Under the pieces are notes generated by a model. It saw only the letters and a list, made by a program, of their open reading frames with translations. It was not told the origin of the DNA and ran no database searches. 64,000 nt of DNA from Globisporangium splendens (taxonomy: Eukaryota > Oomycota > Peronosporomycetes > Pythiales > Pythiaceae), in NCBI GenBank assembly GCA_006386115.1, contig VFIW01000012.1, positions 310,001-374,000 on the forward strand, read 5' to 3'. Made by a program: the position numbers and the translations under genes. Shown here piece after piece: positions 1-10,694 of this stretch (position 1 is its first letter; each line of letters begins with the position of its first letter).

Positions 1-1083
1 AAACAAGGCCGCCGCTGTATCTGGATGGACGAAGGCGTGTGGCGCATCGATGCAAGCGGCAAGCCTGCATTGTTAAAACCTGCGTATTTCGCTGGCATGG
101 ACTTTGGGAAAGAGTGTTACGTGCCGTTCACGACGAGGTTCACGAAGAGCATCCAGCAAGTGCTGCAAAAGTCGATGATTTTCGTCGAAATGCCGCCAAT
201 GGAGTTTAATGGTGGGGAATTTCCCGACATTGACCCCAAAGTCATTCCGCATGCCGTCAACGCGATGCACTGGTATGATCTAGCAACGTTGTTCTTCTGT
301 TCCTGGTCGGACTACTTCACCATCGACTTTTACACGCAAAGGCTCGTTTTTGGCAACGCGGCTCGTCGCCGCGTGCACGAAGGTCACTTGAAGCACATCA
401 TGACGTTTGGCAAGAAGATGCACAACGCACCGACGCTCATTGGTGAAGTAGGCATCCCGTACAACATGAACAAGGGCAAAGCGTACGAGACCGGAGATTT
501 TAATGGCCAAGTCTCGGCCCTCGATCACACGGTATCGTGCCTGGAAGCCAACATGCTCTCGTACACGTTGTGGTGCTACGCTGCCGACAACAGCAACAAG
601 TACGGCGATATGTGGAACCTGGAAGACCTGAGTCTCGCGAGTCCCGACACGGAGAAGAAGGTGATCGCGAAGAGCAATGGCAGCCACCACCGCGACGATG
701 CCGCGCGTGCATTAATCGCATTTTCGCGTCCCCACGCGACTCGAGTCGCTGGGGTCCCATTGAAATCCCAGTTCACGTTGAAGGAGTTGCACTACGAACT
801 CCAATTCTCGACCAACAAGTGGAAACCCATCGATGCCCCCACGGAGATCTTTGTGCCACATGTACAGTACCCGCGCGGCTATAAGGTCACGGCGTCCGAC
901 GGCAAAGTGGAGATCGAAAAGCACGACGGGTACGATCTCGTGTTGTTCCACCATGACCGCAGTGTGGAACGTCACTCGGTGGTCGTGTCGTCCAAGGTGA
1001 CGGTGCGCAAGACGTCGCCGTACCTGCAGGCAGCCGTCATCGCTGCGATCAGTGGCTCGTTGGTCTACTTGACCAAGCACTAG
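1..1083 (+). CDS. GH5 glycosidase, 3' part (copy A, cut by window start)
   Basis: This is the C-terminal part of a glycoside hydrolase family 5 enzyme of the endoglycosylceramidase / steryl-beta-glucosidase type. The sequence from base 1 to the stop is identical to 4717-5799 of copy B. It keeps the nucleophile motif LIGEVGIP, but the acid/base NEP motif lies to the left of the window. The protein ends in a short hydrophobic stretch followed by a basic tail, which suggests tail anchoring in a membrane. Downstream, the antisense IFT56 pseudogene follows about 120 bp after the stop. The reading frame is open from base 1, so this is a real gene end rather than a fragment, as far as can be seen. 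Confidence 0.85.
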   Translation, partial: KQGRRCIWMDEGVWRIDASGKPALLKPAYFAGMDFGKECYVPFTTRFTKSIQQVLQKSMIFVEMPPMEFNGGEFPDIDPKVIPHAVNAMHWYDLATLFFCSWSDYFTIDFYTQRLVFGNAARRRVHEGHLKHIMTFGKKMHNAPTLIGEVGIPYNMNKGKAYETGDFNGQVSALDHTVSCLEANMLSYTLWCYAADNSNKYGDMWNLEDLSLASPDTEKKVIAKSNGSHHRDDAARALIAFSRPHATRVAGVPLKSQFTLKELHYELQFSTNKWKPIDAPTEIFVPHVQYPRGYKVTASDGKVEIEKHDGYDLVLFHHDRSVERHSVVVSSKVTVRKTSPYLQAAVIAAISGSLVYLTKH

Positions 1084-1202
1084 CACTAGGAGATGCACAA
1101 CTTCAAAGCAGAAAAATGCTAATTTGCATAGTTGAAACTCGGTGGCGTGCAGCAGTAGGTTAGTATTTCTGAAGTCACTGGACTGGTAGGTGCGCTTGTG
1201 CC

Positions 1203-2961
1203 TCAAATGGAGATGCCGTTCTCAGAGCACCACTTCTCCACGATCCGCACAATGTACTCGACCTGCGGGTGTTGTTGGACTTGAGGATGCTCAGCACCTC
1301 CTCCAGCTCGACGCGCGTCGCTTTCCCAGCTACGACACGCTGGAAGACGCCGACGCACGTGCCGCGCTTGCCCTCCCAGTACTCGGAGTCTGAGTCCAGG
1401 CGCTCGAGGATGTCGAACACCTTGGCCGCGTACAGGAATTCACCCATTTTGTAACAATCATGCGCGATGAGTTGAAACAGATTGAACGAATCGTCCGAGT
1501 TGTCGAGCTTCAGGTACAGGTCCCAGGCCGCCGATGGATTGTGGTTGAGGATGTAGGCGCGGCACAGCCAGCTCACGTAGCAGTAGTCGTGGCGGTAGTC
1601 CTCGCGCTGCACGCGCAGCAGCGTCTCGAGTGCCTCCTGGTTAGCGCCCGTGTTGCAGAGCGCGATGTCGTAGTTCCAGTTGAAGTCGTCCTCGTTGTAC
1701 AGGCACTGTTTGATCGAGTTGAGGTAGGTGTTGACGTCCTCGAACTGCTGGAGCAGGTAGAAGCACGAGGCCATGCACTGGCGGCCGGGGATCGTATCGC
1801 ACTCGGTCGGCGGCGAGCCTGCGAGCTGGAAGTACTGCTGCGCGGTCTTGATGTGCTGTCTCGAGTTGGACGCTTGGCTCAGAGTCGCGTGCACGACGCT
1901 CTTGAGGATGTACTCCTGGGGCGTCGACGGCTCGATGTCCTTGATCAGGTCGTACGCGTCCTGCAGTTTGTCGTGCTTGAGGTAGTACACGACGAGGTTC
2001 AGGCGCGCCTCGGGAAGCGACTCGATGAGCGGCGGGAGCACGCGCAGCGCATGCTGCCCGTCCTCAAAGACGACCGTGTTGTGGCTCACCAGGTCGTCCT
2101 GCTCGATGTTGTACCCGCGGTCCGTGAGCGTCTTGACTTCGTCCTTGGCGGCGTTCCCGTTGTACAACTTGAACTGGTTGCACGCCTTGACGTTCACAGC
2201 GACAACGCTATCAGGAAACGCCTTCAGATACGCCTGCACGATCTCGAGGGAGACGTCGTAGTAGTCGAGCTTGTAGTAGCACATGGCCACGTACACGTTG
2301 AGCGCGATGTCGTCGCGGTTCTCGAGCAGCAGGCGCTTGTAGATGTTGGTGGCCTCCTGGAGGTGGTTGCGGAAGTAGTGGATCGCCGCGAGCGACAGCT
2401 GGTCTTCCTTGGAGTCCGTGAGCTGCTGGTGGTACACGCGCAGCTTGTCTTAGTCGCCGAGTTTGTGCGCACAGTTGAACAGGATGCGGTTCTGTAGCGT
2501 GCCAGATGGACCGCGCACAGCCTCCTTCATCGCGTCCTTGTAGAACTGCAGGTAGTGCATGCAGTACGCGCGATACAAGGAGATCTCGGGGCACTCGTCC
2601 TCCGGGTCGCGGATCTGCTCGTAGCAGTCGAGCGCGCGCTGGTAGTTGCCCAGATGGAAGTACGCGCACGCGAGCCACAGCAGTGCCTTGCGCTTCTCGT
2701 CGCTCATGTTGGCGGACGAAGATGCCTGGTGGTCGCTCTCGCTCTTGAGCTTGAACTCGAGGATCGCGACGGCGCCAGTGAAGTCGCGCTTCGCGGCATA
2801 TCCCTCCACTGTCAGCCCCTTCTTGCTCTTGGCCTTGACGATCTCCTGCGCCTATAGCAACGAAAGGAACATGGCATAAGGAGCCATTGAAGACACGTGA
2901 ATGGAGCTTCTGGGTTGTGTACCTTGATGTGCTGGCTGGGCTTTGGTTTCGCGACGTACAT
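1203..2961 (-). pseudogene. IFT56: IFT56 (TTC26/DYF-13) pseudogene, copy 1
   Basis: In working form, IFT56 is a TPR protein of intraflagellar transport complex B, needed to build cilia and flagella. The match is clear: stretches such as [45 protein letters not shown] and [15 protein letters not shown] align with animal TTC26. Exon 1 is 2923-2961 (MYVAKPKPSQHIK). A GT-AG intron separates it from exon 2, which starts at 2851 in phase 0. Two lesions break it. An in-frame TAA lies at 2450-2452, where animal homologues carry Glu ([19 protein letters not shown]). A frameshift near 1263 moves the conserved C-terminus ([20 protein letters not shown], stop at 1203) into another frame. Both lesions recur in the second copy, so they predate the duplication or come from the same assembly unit. 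It is antisense to the flanking GH5 genes. Confidence 0.88.
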
Positions 2962-3348
2962 GACACCTAGTGGTTGAGTCTAAAGGCGACAAACAACAGC
3001 GAATGAATGGGGAAATGGGCTCTGAATGGACTGCGCAGTGAAGACGACGCTTCAAGATCCATGGAGTGGCGCACACATTCCTCCTTTAAAGTGCATTTGC
3101 CTCAGCAATAGTCCGAGTTGCTGTCCATCGCATTGAAATAGACGACGCATCAAACGTACTAAACGAAGCACGCGCAAGGTCCAACAGATTGATAAACAGA
3201 GACTCCATCGCGTTCCGCGAGTGTATAGCGCCATATCTACCTCCTCTGATGGCATCGAGCCAGGTGCGCTAATCGCTTCTTTGCGCAGCTGTCCATACCT
3301 GTGTTGAATACTTTAGCGAGCCACTCATCCACATGCAGAGAGGGGGAA

Positions 3349-3370
3349 GAGAGAGAGAGAGAGAGAGAGA
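3349..3370. repeat. (GA)n microsatellite in the IFT56-GH5 spacer
   Basis: An almost pure GA run lies in the shared upstream region between the antisense IFT56 pseudogene and GH5 copy B. An identical run occurs at about 8065-8086 in the second repeat unit. The remaining ~600 bp of spacer (2962-3756) shows no convincing coding potential and probably holds the GH5 promoter and 5' UTR. Confidence 0.7.
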
Positions 3371-3756
3371 AAGAAACCCCACAGAAGGGAGCGCGCTCAT
3401 TGATCACGACTGACTGCATCATCCAGGCAAGCGCCAACTTCAAGCGCATACCGGCACACACGTTTACCATGATCCAAATGGATTGTTCGTAGTCCTCAAT
3501 AAAGTATATACAGTTCAAAGTGATCATCTAAATAGAACATGATATCAACTTTATCCATTCAGCAGAGTACGCACTACTGTCACAAATTCACATCGTCTAC
3601 AAAAAAGGGGCAGGGGCTCCCTTTTGAAAGGCATCCAACATGTCAATGTGCCAATGTGCACGCATTGCTGCATTGGCATTTCTCGATTTGCTCCGTCCTG
3701 AAGATCCGCATTCCCCTCTACACCCGCTCACCCACCCACCCACAGTCAACTGCGCC

Positions 3757-5799
3757 ATGGACAACACCAAGGCTGCTGACGAGCTCTTCATCCGCGATGG
3801 CCACTTCGTGGACGCACAAGGTCGCGTGCGCCTGCTGCGCGGTGTCAACCTCGGCGGCTCCTCCAAGCTGCCCTACGGCTACGGCCACACGGACGAAGCC
3901 GATTTCTCCGACTTCTATGACGGCGCCGCCAAAGTGTCGTTCGTGAACCGTCCGTTCCCGCTCGAAGACGCCGATCTGCACTTTGCGCGCCTCAAGCGCT
4001 GGGGACTCACGTTCCTGCGCTTCATCGTGACGTGGGAAGCCATCGAGCACGAAGGTCCGGGCATCTACGACCGCGATTACTTGGCGTACATCCGCGCGAT
4101 TGTCGAGAAGGCTGCGGAGTACGGTATGCAGATCTACATTGATCCGCACCAGGACGTGTGGTCGCGATGGACGGGTGGTGATGGTGCGCCGATGTGGACG
4201 CTCGAGTGCGTGGGCTTTGAGCCGCGTAATTTTGAAACGACCAAGGCCGCGTTGTGTCTCGAGACGACGGGCAAGCCTGCGAGCGAGTTCCCCAAGATGA
4301 TCTGGCCAACGAATTATTACAAACTGGCGGCAGCAACAATGTTCACGCTCTTTTGGGCGGGAGCCAAGTATGCACCAAAGTGCCACGTCAACGGTGTGCA
4401 AGTGCAAGAGTTCCTGCAATCGCACTACATTAGCGCGCTCACGGAACTCGCAAAGTCGCTCAAGGGATTGAAGAACGTCGCAGGCTTTGGCACGATGAAC
4501 GAGCCAGGGAACGGGTACATTGGCTCCGAAGACATCTCGAAGTTTATCAGTCCAGGCGATTTGAAGAACGGACTGGCGCCAACGCCTTTCCAAGGCATGG
4601 TTCTCGGTGAAGGCATCGCGCAATCTGTCGATGTCTGGGAGAATAGCATTTGGGCCATGGTGCGAGGTAAGCCTTCGGGCAAGGAATGGGTGGACCCTAA
4701 GGGTGTACGCGCATGGAAACAAGGCCGCCGCTGTATCTGGATGGACGAAGGCGTGTGGCGCATCGATGCAAGCGGCAAGCCTGCATTGTTAAAACCTGCG
4801 TATTTCGCTGGCATGGACTTTGGGAAAGAGTGTTACGTGCCGTTCACGACGAGGTTCACGAAGAGCATCCAGCAAGTGCTGCAAAAGTCGATGATTTTCG
4901 TCGAAATGCCGCCAATGGAGTTTAATGGTGGGGAATTTCCCGACATTGACCCCAAAGTCATTCCGCATGCCGTCAACGCGATGCACTGGTATGATCTAGC
5001 AACGTTGTTCTTCTGTTCCTGGTCGGACTACTTCACCATCGACTTTTACACGCAAAGGCTCGTTTTTGGCAACGCGGCTCGTCGCCGCGTGCACGAAGGT
5101 CACTTGAAGCACATCATGACGTTTGGCAAGAAGATGCACAACGCACCGACGCTCATTGGTGAAGTAGGCATCCCGTACAACATGAACAAGGGCAAAGCGT
5201 ACGAGACCGGAGATTTTAATGGCCAAGTCTCGGCCCTCGATCACACGGTATCGTGCCTGGAAGCCAACATGCTCTCGTACACGTTGTGGTGCTACGCTGC
5301 CGACAACAGCAACAAGTACGGCGATATGTGGAACCTGGAAGACCTGAGTCTCGCGAGTCCCGACACGGAGAAGAAGGTGATCGCGAAGAGCAATGGCAGC
5401 CACCACCGCGACGATGCCGCGCGTGCATTAATCGCATTTTCGCGTCCCCACGCGACTCGAGTCGCTGGGGTCCCATTGAAATCCCAGTTCACGTTGAAGG
5501 AGTTGCACTACGAACTCCAATTCTCGACCAACAAGTGGAAACCCATCGATGCCCCCACGGAGATCTTTGTGCCACATGTACAGTACCCGCGCGGCTATAA
5601 GGTCACGGCGTCCGACGGCAAAGTGGAGATCGAAAAGCACGACGGGTACGATCTCGTGTTGTTCCACCATGACCGCAGTGTGGAACGTCACTCGGTGGTC
5701 GTGTCGTCCAAGGTGACGGTGCGCAAGACGTCGCCGTACCTGCAGGCAGCCGTCATCGCTGCGATCAGTGGCTCGTTGGTCTACTTGACCAAGCACTAG
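3757..5799 (+). CDS. GH5 glycosidase, EGCase/steryl-glucosidase-like (copy B, chimeric)
   Basis: A 680-residue enzyme of glycoside hydrolase family 5. It resembles the fungal endoglycoceramidase-related proteins and steryl glucosidases that cleave glucosylceramide or steryl glucosides. The N-terminal motif is RLLRGVNLGGSSKLP. The acid/base Glu in FGTMNEP is near residue 249 and the nucleophile Glu in LIGEVGIP near residue 469. The C-terminus has a hydrophobic segment (YLQAAVIAAISGSLVYL) with a KH tail, so it is probably membrane-anchored. No signal peptide is visible. I chose the ATG at 3757 because homology starts just after it; an in-frame ATG at 3640 would add 39 residues of low-complexity sequence. 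The 5' half equals copy C and the 3' part equals copy A, so this gene looks like the joint of an unequal crossover. It is uninterrupted by introns. Confidence 0.9.
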   Translation: MDNTKAADELFIRDGHFVDAQGRVRLLRGVNLGGSSKLPYGYGHTDEADFSDFYDGAAKVSFVNRPFPLEDADLHFARLKRWGLTFLRFIVTWEAIEHEGPGIYDRDYLAYIRAIVEKAAEYGMQIYIDPHQDVWSRWTGGDGAPMWTLECVGFEPRNFETTKAALCLETTGKPASEFPKMIWPTNYYKLAAATMFTLFWAGAKYAPKCHVNGVQVQEFLQSHYISALTELAKSLKGLKNVAGFGTMNEPGNGYIGSEDISKFISPGDLKNGLAPTPFQGMVLGEGIAQSVDVWENSIWAMVRGKPSGKEWVDPKGVRAWKQGRRCIWMDEGVWRIDASGKPALLKPAYFAGMDFGKECYVPFTTRFTKSIQQVLQKSMIFVEMPPMEFNGGEFPDIDPKVIPHAVNAMHWYDLATLFFCSWSDYFTIDFYTQRLVFGNAARRRVHEGHLKHIMTFGKKMHNAPTLIGEVGIPYNMNKGKAYETGDFNGQVSALDHTVSCLEANMLSYTLWCYAADNSNKYGDMWNLEDLSLASPDTEKKVIAKSNGSHHRDDAARALIAFSRPHATRVAGVPLKSQFTLKELHYELQFSTNKWKPIDAPTEIFVPHVQYPRGYKVTASDGKVEIEKHDGYDLVLFHHDRSVERHSVVVSSKVTVRKTSPYLQAAVIAAISGSLVYLTKH

Positions 5800-5918
5800 C
5801 ACTAGGAGATGCACAACTTCAAAGCAGAAAAATGCTAATTTGCATAGTTGAAACTCGGTGGCGTGCAGCAGTAGGTTAGTATTTCTGAAGTCACTGGACT
5901 GGTAGGTGCGCTTGTGCC

Positions 5919-7677
5919 TCAAATGGAGATGCCGTTCTCAGAGCACCACTTCTCCACGATCCGCACAATGTACTCGACCTGCGGGTGTTGTTGGACTTGA
6001 GGATGCTCAGCACCTCCTCCAGCTCGACGCGCGTCGCTTTCCCAGCTACGACACGCTGGAAGACGCCGACGCACGTGCCGCGCTTGCCCTCCCAGTACTC
6101 GGAGTCTGAGTCCAGGCGCTCGAGGATGTCGAACACCTTGGCCGCGTACAGGAATTCACCCATTTTGTAACAATCATGCGCGATGAGTTGAAACAGATTG
6201 AACGAATCGTCCGAGTTGTCGAGCTTCAGGTACAGGTCCCAGGCCGCCGATGGATTGTGGTTGAGGATGTAGGCGCGGCACAGCCAGCTCACGTAGCAGT
6301 AGTCGTGGCGGTAGTCCTCGCGCTGCACGCGCAGCAGCGTCTCGAGTGCCTCCTGGTTAGCGCCCGTGTTGCAGAGCGCGATGTCGTAGTTCCAGTTGAA
6401 GTCGTCCTCGTTGTACAGGCACTGTTTGATCGAGTTGAGGTAGGTGTTGACGTCCTCGAACTGCTGGAGCAGGTAGAAGCACGAGGCCATGCACTGGCGG
6501 CCGGGGATCGTATCGCACTCGGTCGGCGGCGAGCCTGCGAGCTGGAAGTACTGCTGCGCGGTCTTGATGTGCTGTCTCGAGTTGGACGCTTGGCTCAGAG
6601 TCGCGTGCACGACGCTCTTGAGGATGTACTCCTGGGGCGTCGACGGCTCGATGTCCTTGATCAGGTCGTACGCGTCCTGCAGTTTGTCGTGCTTGAGGTA
6701 GTACACGACGAGGTTCAGGCGCGCCTCGGGAAGCGACTCGATGAGCGGCGGGAGCACGCGCAGCGCATGCTGCCCGTCCTCAAAGACGACCGTGTTGTGG
6801 CTCACCAGGTCGTCCTGCTCGATGTTGTACCCGCGGTCCGTGAGCGTCTTGACTTCGTCCTTGGCGGCGTTCCCGTTGTACAACTTGAACTGGTTGCACG
6901 CCTTGACGTTCACAGCGACAACGCTATCAGGAAACGCCTTCAGATACGCCTGCACGATCTCGAGGGAGACGTCGTAGTAGTCGAGCTTGTAGTAGCACAT
7001 GGCCACGTACACGTTGAGCGCGATGTCGTCGCGGTTCTCGAGCAGCAGGCGCTTGTAGATGTTGGTGGCCTCCTGGAGGTGGTTGCGGAAGTAGTGGATC
7101 GCCGCGAGCGACAGCTGGTCTTCCTTGGAGTCCGTGAGCTGCTGGTGGTACACGCGCAGCTTGTCTTAGTCGCCGAGTTTGTGCGCACAGTTGAACAGGA
7201 TGCGGTTCTGTAGCGTGCCAGATGGACCGCGCACAGCCTCCTTCATCGCGTCCTTGTAGAACTGCAGGTAGTGCATGCAGTACGCGCGATACAAGGAGAT
7301 CTCGGGGCACTCGTCCTCCGGGTCGCGGATCTGCTCGTAGCAGTCGAGCGCGCGCTGGTAGTTGCCCAGATGGAAGTACGCGCACGCGAGCCACAGCAGT
7401 GCCTTGCGCTTCTCGTCGCTCATGTTGGCGGACGAAGATGCCTGGTGGTCGCTCTCGCTCTTGAGCTTGAACTCGAGGATCGCGACGGCGCCAGTGAAGT
7501 CGCGCTTCGCGGCATATCCCTCCACTGTCAGCCCCTTCTTGCTCTTGGCCTTGACGATCTCCTGCGCCTATAGCAACGAAAGGAACATGGCATAAGGAGC
7601 CATTGAAGACACGTGAATGGAGCTTCTGGGTTGTGTACCTTGATGTGCTGGCTGGGCTTTGGTTTCGCGACGTACAT
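5919..7677 (-). pseudogene. IFT56: IFT56 (TTC26/DYF-13) pseudogene, copy 2
   Basis: This is the second, identical copy of the broken IFT56 gene, shifted by exactly 4,716 bp. It has the same exon 1 (start at 7677), the same nonsense TAA (7166-7168) and the same C-terminal frameshift near 5979. Carrying both lesions in both copies shows the gene was already disabled when the unit was duplicated. The only alternative is that the two copies are one locus counted twice in the assembly. It lies between and antisense to GH5 copies B and C. Confidence 0.88.
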
Positions 7678-8472
7678 GACACCTAGTGGTTGAGTCTAAA
7701 GGCGACAAACAACAGCGAATGAATGGGGAAATGGGCTCTGAATGGACTGCGCAGTGAAGACGACGCTTCAAGATCCATGGAGTGGCGCACACATTCCTCC
7801 TTTAAAGTGCATTTGCCTCAGCAATAGTCCGAGTTGCTGTCCATCGCATTGAAATAGACGACGCATCAAACGTACTAAACGAAGCACGCGCAAGGTCCAA
7901 CAGATTGATAAACAGAGACTCCATCGCGTTCCGCGAGTGTATAGCGCCATATCTACCTCCTCTGATGGCATCGAGCCAGGTGCGCTAATCGCTTCTTTGC
8001 GCAGCTGTCCATACCTGTGTTGAATACTTTAGCGAGCCACTCATCCACATGCAGAGAGGGGGAAGAGAGAGAGAGAGAGAGAGAGAAAGAAACCCCACAG
8101 AAGGGAGCGCGCTCATTGATCACGACTGACTGCATCATCCAGGCAAGCGCCAACTTCAAGCGCATACCGGCACACACGTTTACCATGATCCAAATGGATT
8201 GTTCGTAGTCCTCAATAAAGTATATACAGTTCAAAGTGATCATCTAAATAGAACATGATATCAACTTTATCCATTCAGCAGAGTACGCACTACTGTCACA
8301 AATTCACATCGTCTACAAAAAAGGGGCAGGGGCTCCCTTTTGAAAGGCATCCAACATGTCAATGTGCCAATGTGCACGCATTGCTGCATTGGCATTTCTC
8401 GATTTGCTCCGTCCTGAAGATCCGCATTCCCCTCTACACCCGCTCACCCACCCACCCACAGTCAACTGCGCC

Positions 8473-10533
8473 ATGGACAACACCAAGGCTGCTGACGAGC
8501 TCTTCATCCGCGATGGCCACTTCGTGGACGCACAAGGTCGCGTGCGCCTGCTGCGCGGTGTCAACCTCGGCGGCTCCTCCAAGCTGCCCTACGGCTACGG
8601 CCACACGGACGAAGCCGATTTCTCCGACTTCTATGACGGCGCCGCCAAAGTGTCGTTCGTGAACCGTCCGTTCCCGCTCGAAGACGCCGATCTGCACTTT
8701 GCGCGCCTCAAGCGCTGGGGACTCACGTTCCTGCGCTTCATCGTGACGTGGGAAGCCATCGAGCACGAAGGTCCGGGCATCTACGACCGCGATTACTTGG
8801 CGTACATCCGCGCGATTGTCGAGAAGGCTGCGGAGTACGGTATGCAGATCTACATTGATCCGCACCAGGACGTGTGGTCGCGATGGACGGGTGGTGATGG
8901 TGCGCCGATGTGGACGCTCGAGTGCGTGGGCTTTGAGCCGCGTAATTTTGAAACGACCAAGGCCGCGTTGTGTCTCGAGACGACGGGCAAGCCTGCGAGC
9001 GAGTTCCCCAAGATGATCTGGCCAACGAATTATTACAAACTGGCGGCAGCAACAATGTTCACGCTCTTTTGGGCGGGAGCCAAGTATGCACCAAAGTGCC
9101 ACGTCAACGGTGTGCAAGTGCAAGAGTTCCTGCAATCGCACTACATTAGCGCGCTCACGGAACTCGCAAAGTCGCTCAAGGGATTGAAGAACGTCGCAGG
9201 CTTTGGCACGATGAACGAGCCGTCGTTCGGCTACATTGGCGTGCAAGATCTCGCGACGGGCTTTGGTCCCGGCGAGCTTCGCAATGGACTCGCACCAACG
9301 CCTTTCCAAGGCATGGTTCTCGGTGAAGGCATCGCGCAATCTGTCGATGTCTGGGAGAATAGCATTTGGGCCATGGTGCGAGGCAAGCCTTCGGGTAAGC
9401 AGGTCGTGGATCCGCACGGCGTGCGCGCATGGAAGTCTGGTAGCCGCTGTATCTGGATGAACGAAGGCGTGTGGCGATTCGGCGCCGACGGCAAGCCGGA
9501 GCTGCTCAAGCCCGACCATTTCGCGCAGGCAAATTTCGGCAAGGACTTCTACGTGCCGTTCACGACCAAGTTCACGCAGAGCATCCAGAGCGTATTCGCC
9601 AAGTCGATGATCTTCGTGGAGATGCCGCCGATGGAGTTCAACCCGTCCGAGTTCCCGGACATCGACCCCAAAGTCGTGCCGAACGCCGTGAACGCGATGC
9701 ACTGGTACGACGGCGTGACGCTGATCTTGTGCTCGTGGTCCAACTACTTCACAGTCGACTTCCACACCAAGAAGCTCGTCTTCGGCATGAAGAACCGCCG
9801 CCAGGTGCACGAAGCCCAGCTGCAGCACATCAACAGCTTCGGCAAGAAGATGCACAACGCGCCGACGCTCATCGGCGAGGTCGGCATCCCGTTCAACCTC
9901 AACAAGGGCAAGGCATACAACGACGGCGATTTCACAGACCAGATCTCGGCGTTCGACCACACAGTATCGTGTCTCGAAGCCAACATGCTCTCGTTCACGC
10001 TGTGGTGCTACGCCGCCGACAACAGCAACAAGTACGGCGATCTGTGGAACCTGGAGGACCTGAGTCTCGCGAGTCCCGACACGGAGAAGAAGGTGATCGC
10101 CAAAAACAAGAACGTGCGCCACCGCGACGATGCCGCGCGTGCATTAATCGCATTCTCGCGTCCACATGCGACGCGCGTGGCGGGCATTCCAGTGAAATCC
10201 CGCTTCTCGCTGAGCGAAGCGCGTTACGAGTTGCAGTTCACGTCGAGCGCTGCGAAGCCGATTGACGCGCCTTCGGAGGTGTTCGTGCCGTACGTGCACT
10301 ACTCCAAGGGCTACAAGGTCACGGCGTCCGACGGCAAAGTGGAGATCGAAAAGCACGACGGGTACGATCTCGTGCGCTTCCAGCACGACGCGCGCGCCTC
10401 CAAGCACTCGCTTGTGATCATGTCCAAGGACCCAAACGCCGGTAAGATGCGCAAAACGTCGCCGTATCTCATCGCTGCGGCACTCGTCGCGGCCGTCAGT
10501 GTGCCACTCTACTACTACTACGAGCGCAAATGA
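8473..10533 (+). CDS. GH5 glycosidase, EGCase/steryl-glucosidase-like (copy C)
   Basis: A 686-residue GH5 enzyme that closes the tandem array. The first 249 codons are identical to copy B through the catalytic NEP Glu (9217-9219), after which it diverges (MNEPSFGYIGVQDLATGF versus MNEPGNGYIGSEDISKF). It keeps the nucleophile motif LIGEVGIPFN and ends with a hydrophobic segment plus YYYYERK, a probable tail anchor. Short blocks identical to copy B persist in the diverged half, for example 9295-9383 and about 10317-10374, which looks like patchy gene conversion. The start at 8473 was chosen as for copy B. The gene is intron-free and intact. Its substrate (glucosylceramide or steryl glucoside) is inferred from the family only. 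Confidence 0.9.
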   Translation: MDNTKAADELFIRDGHFVDAQGRVRLLRGVNLGGSSKLPYGYGHTDEADFSDFYDGAAKVSFVNRPFPLEDADLHFARLKRWGLTFLRFIVTWEAIEHEGPGIYDRDYLAYIRAIVEKAAEYGMQIYIDPHQDVWSRWTGGDGAPMWTLECVGFEPRNFETTKAALCLETTGKPASEFPKMIWPTNYYKLAAATMFTLFWAGAKYAPKCHVNGVQVQEFLQSHYISALTELAKSLKGLKNVAGFGTMNEPSFGYIGVQDLATGFGPGELRNGLAPTPFQGMVLGEGIAQSVDVWENSIWAMVRGKPSGKQVVDPHGVRAWKSGSRCIWMNEGVWRFGADGKPELLKPDHFAQANFGKDFYVPFTTKFTQSIQSVFAKSMIFVEMPPMEFNPSEFPDIDPKVVPNAVNAMHWYDGVTLILCSWSNYFTVDFHTKKLVFGMKNRRQVHEAQLQHINSFGKKMHNAPTLIGEVGIPFNLNKGKAYNDGDFTDQISAFDHTVSCLEANMLSFTLWCYAADNSNKYGDLWNLEDLSLASPDTEKKVIAKNKNVRHRDDAARALIAFSRPHATRVAGIPVKSRFSLSEARYELQFTSSAAKPIDAPSEVFVPYVHYSKGYKVTASDGKVEIEKHDGYDLVRFQHDARASKHSLVIMSKDPNAGKMRKTSPYLIAAALVAAVSVPLYYYYERK

Positions 10534-10694
10534 GACACGCTAGGTAATTAACGAGGCTCTTTTTGTTTCTCCCTTTAAATATATGCAAACAAATGCAAGC
10601 GTTTTAGCCATTGTCCTTGCTTCTCACTGCTTCAACACCACAGCCACATCCATTGCTAAACACACACCATGCTTCTCTTTGATTGCCTTCACGT

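Larger units (their letters stand above)
1..9221. repeat. Tandem duplication, period 4,716 bp
   Basis: Bases 1-4505 and 4717-9221 match with a constant offset of 4,716. Every open frame I compared is identical in both copies, including the intergenic GA repeat. The unit holds the 3' half of a GH5 gene, the antisense IFT56 pseudogene, a ~670-bp spacer and the 5' half of the next GH5 gene. Identity breaks at 4506/9222, two bases after the codon for the catalytic Glu of the NEP motif. It resumes for 89 bp at 4579-4667 versus 9295-9383, then gives way to paralogue-level similarity. The left limit lies outside the window. Near-perfect identity means a very recent event, ongoing conversion, or an assembly artefact. 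Confidence 0.95.

Noticed and set aside
1460..2497. A 345-codon open frame on the plus strand opposite IFT56 (and its twin at 6176-7213).
   Set aside because: It is a shadow of the IFT56 coding strand: Val/Leu/Arg-rich with no family resemblance, and the opposite strand encodes a clear TPR protein.
8434..10122. A 562-codon antisense open frame over GH5 copy C.
   Set aside because: It arises from the codon bias of the GH5 gene; the composition (His/Arg/Val-rich) and its partial repetition opposite copies A and B mark it as a mirror frame.
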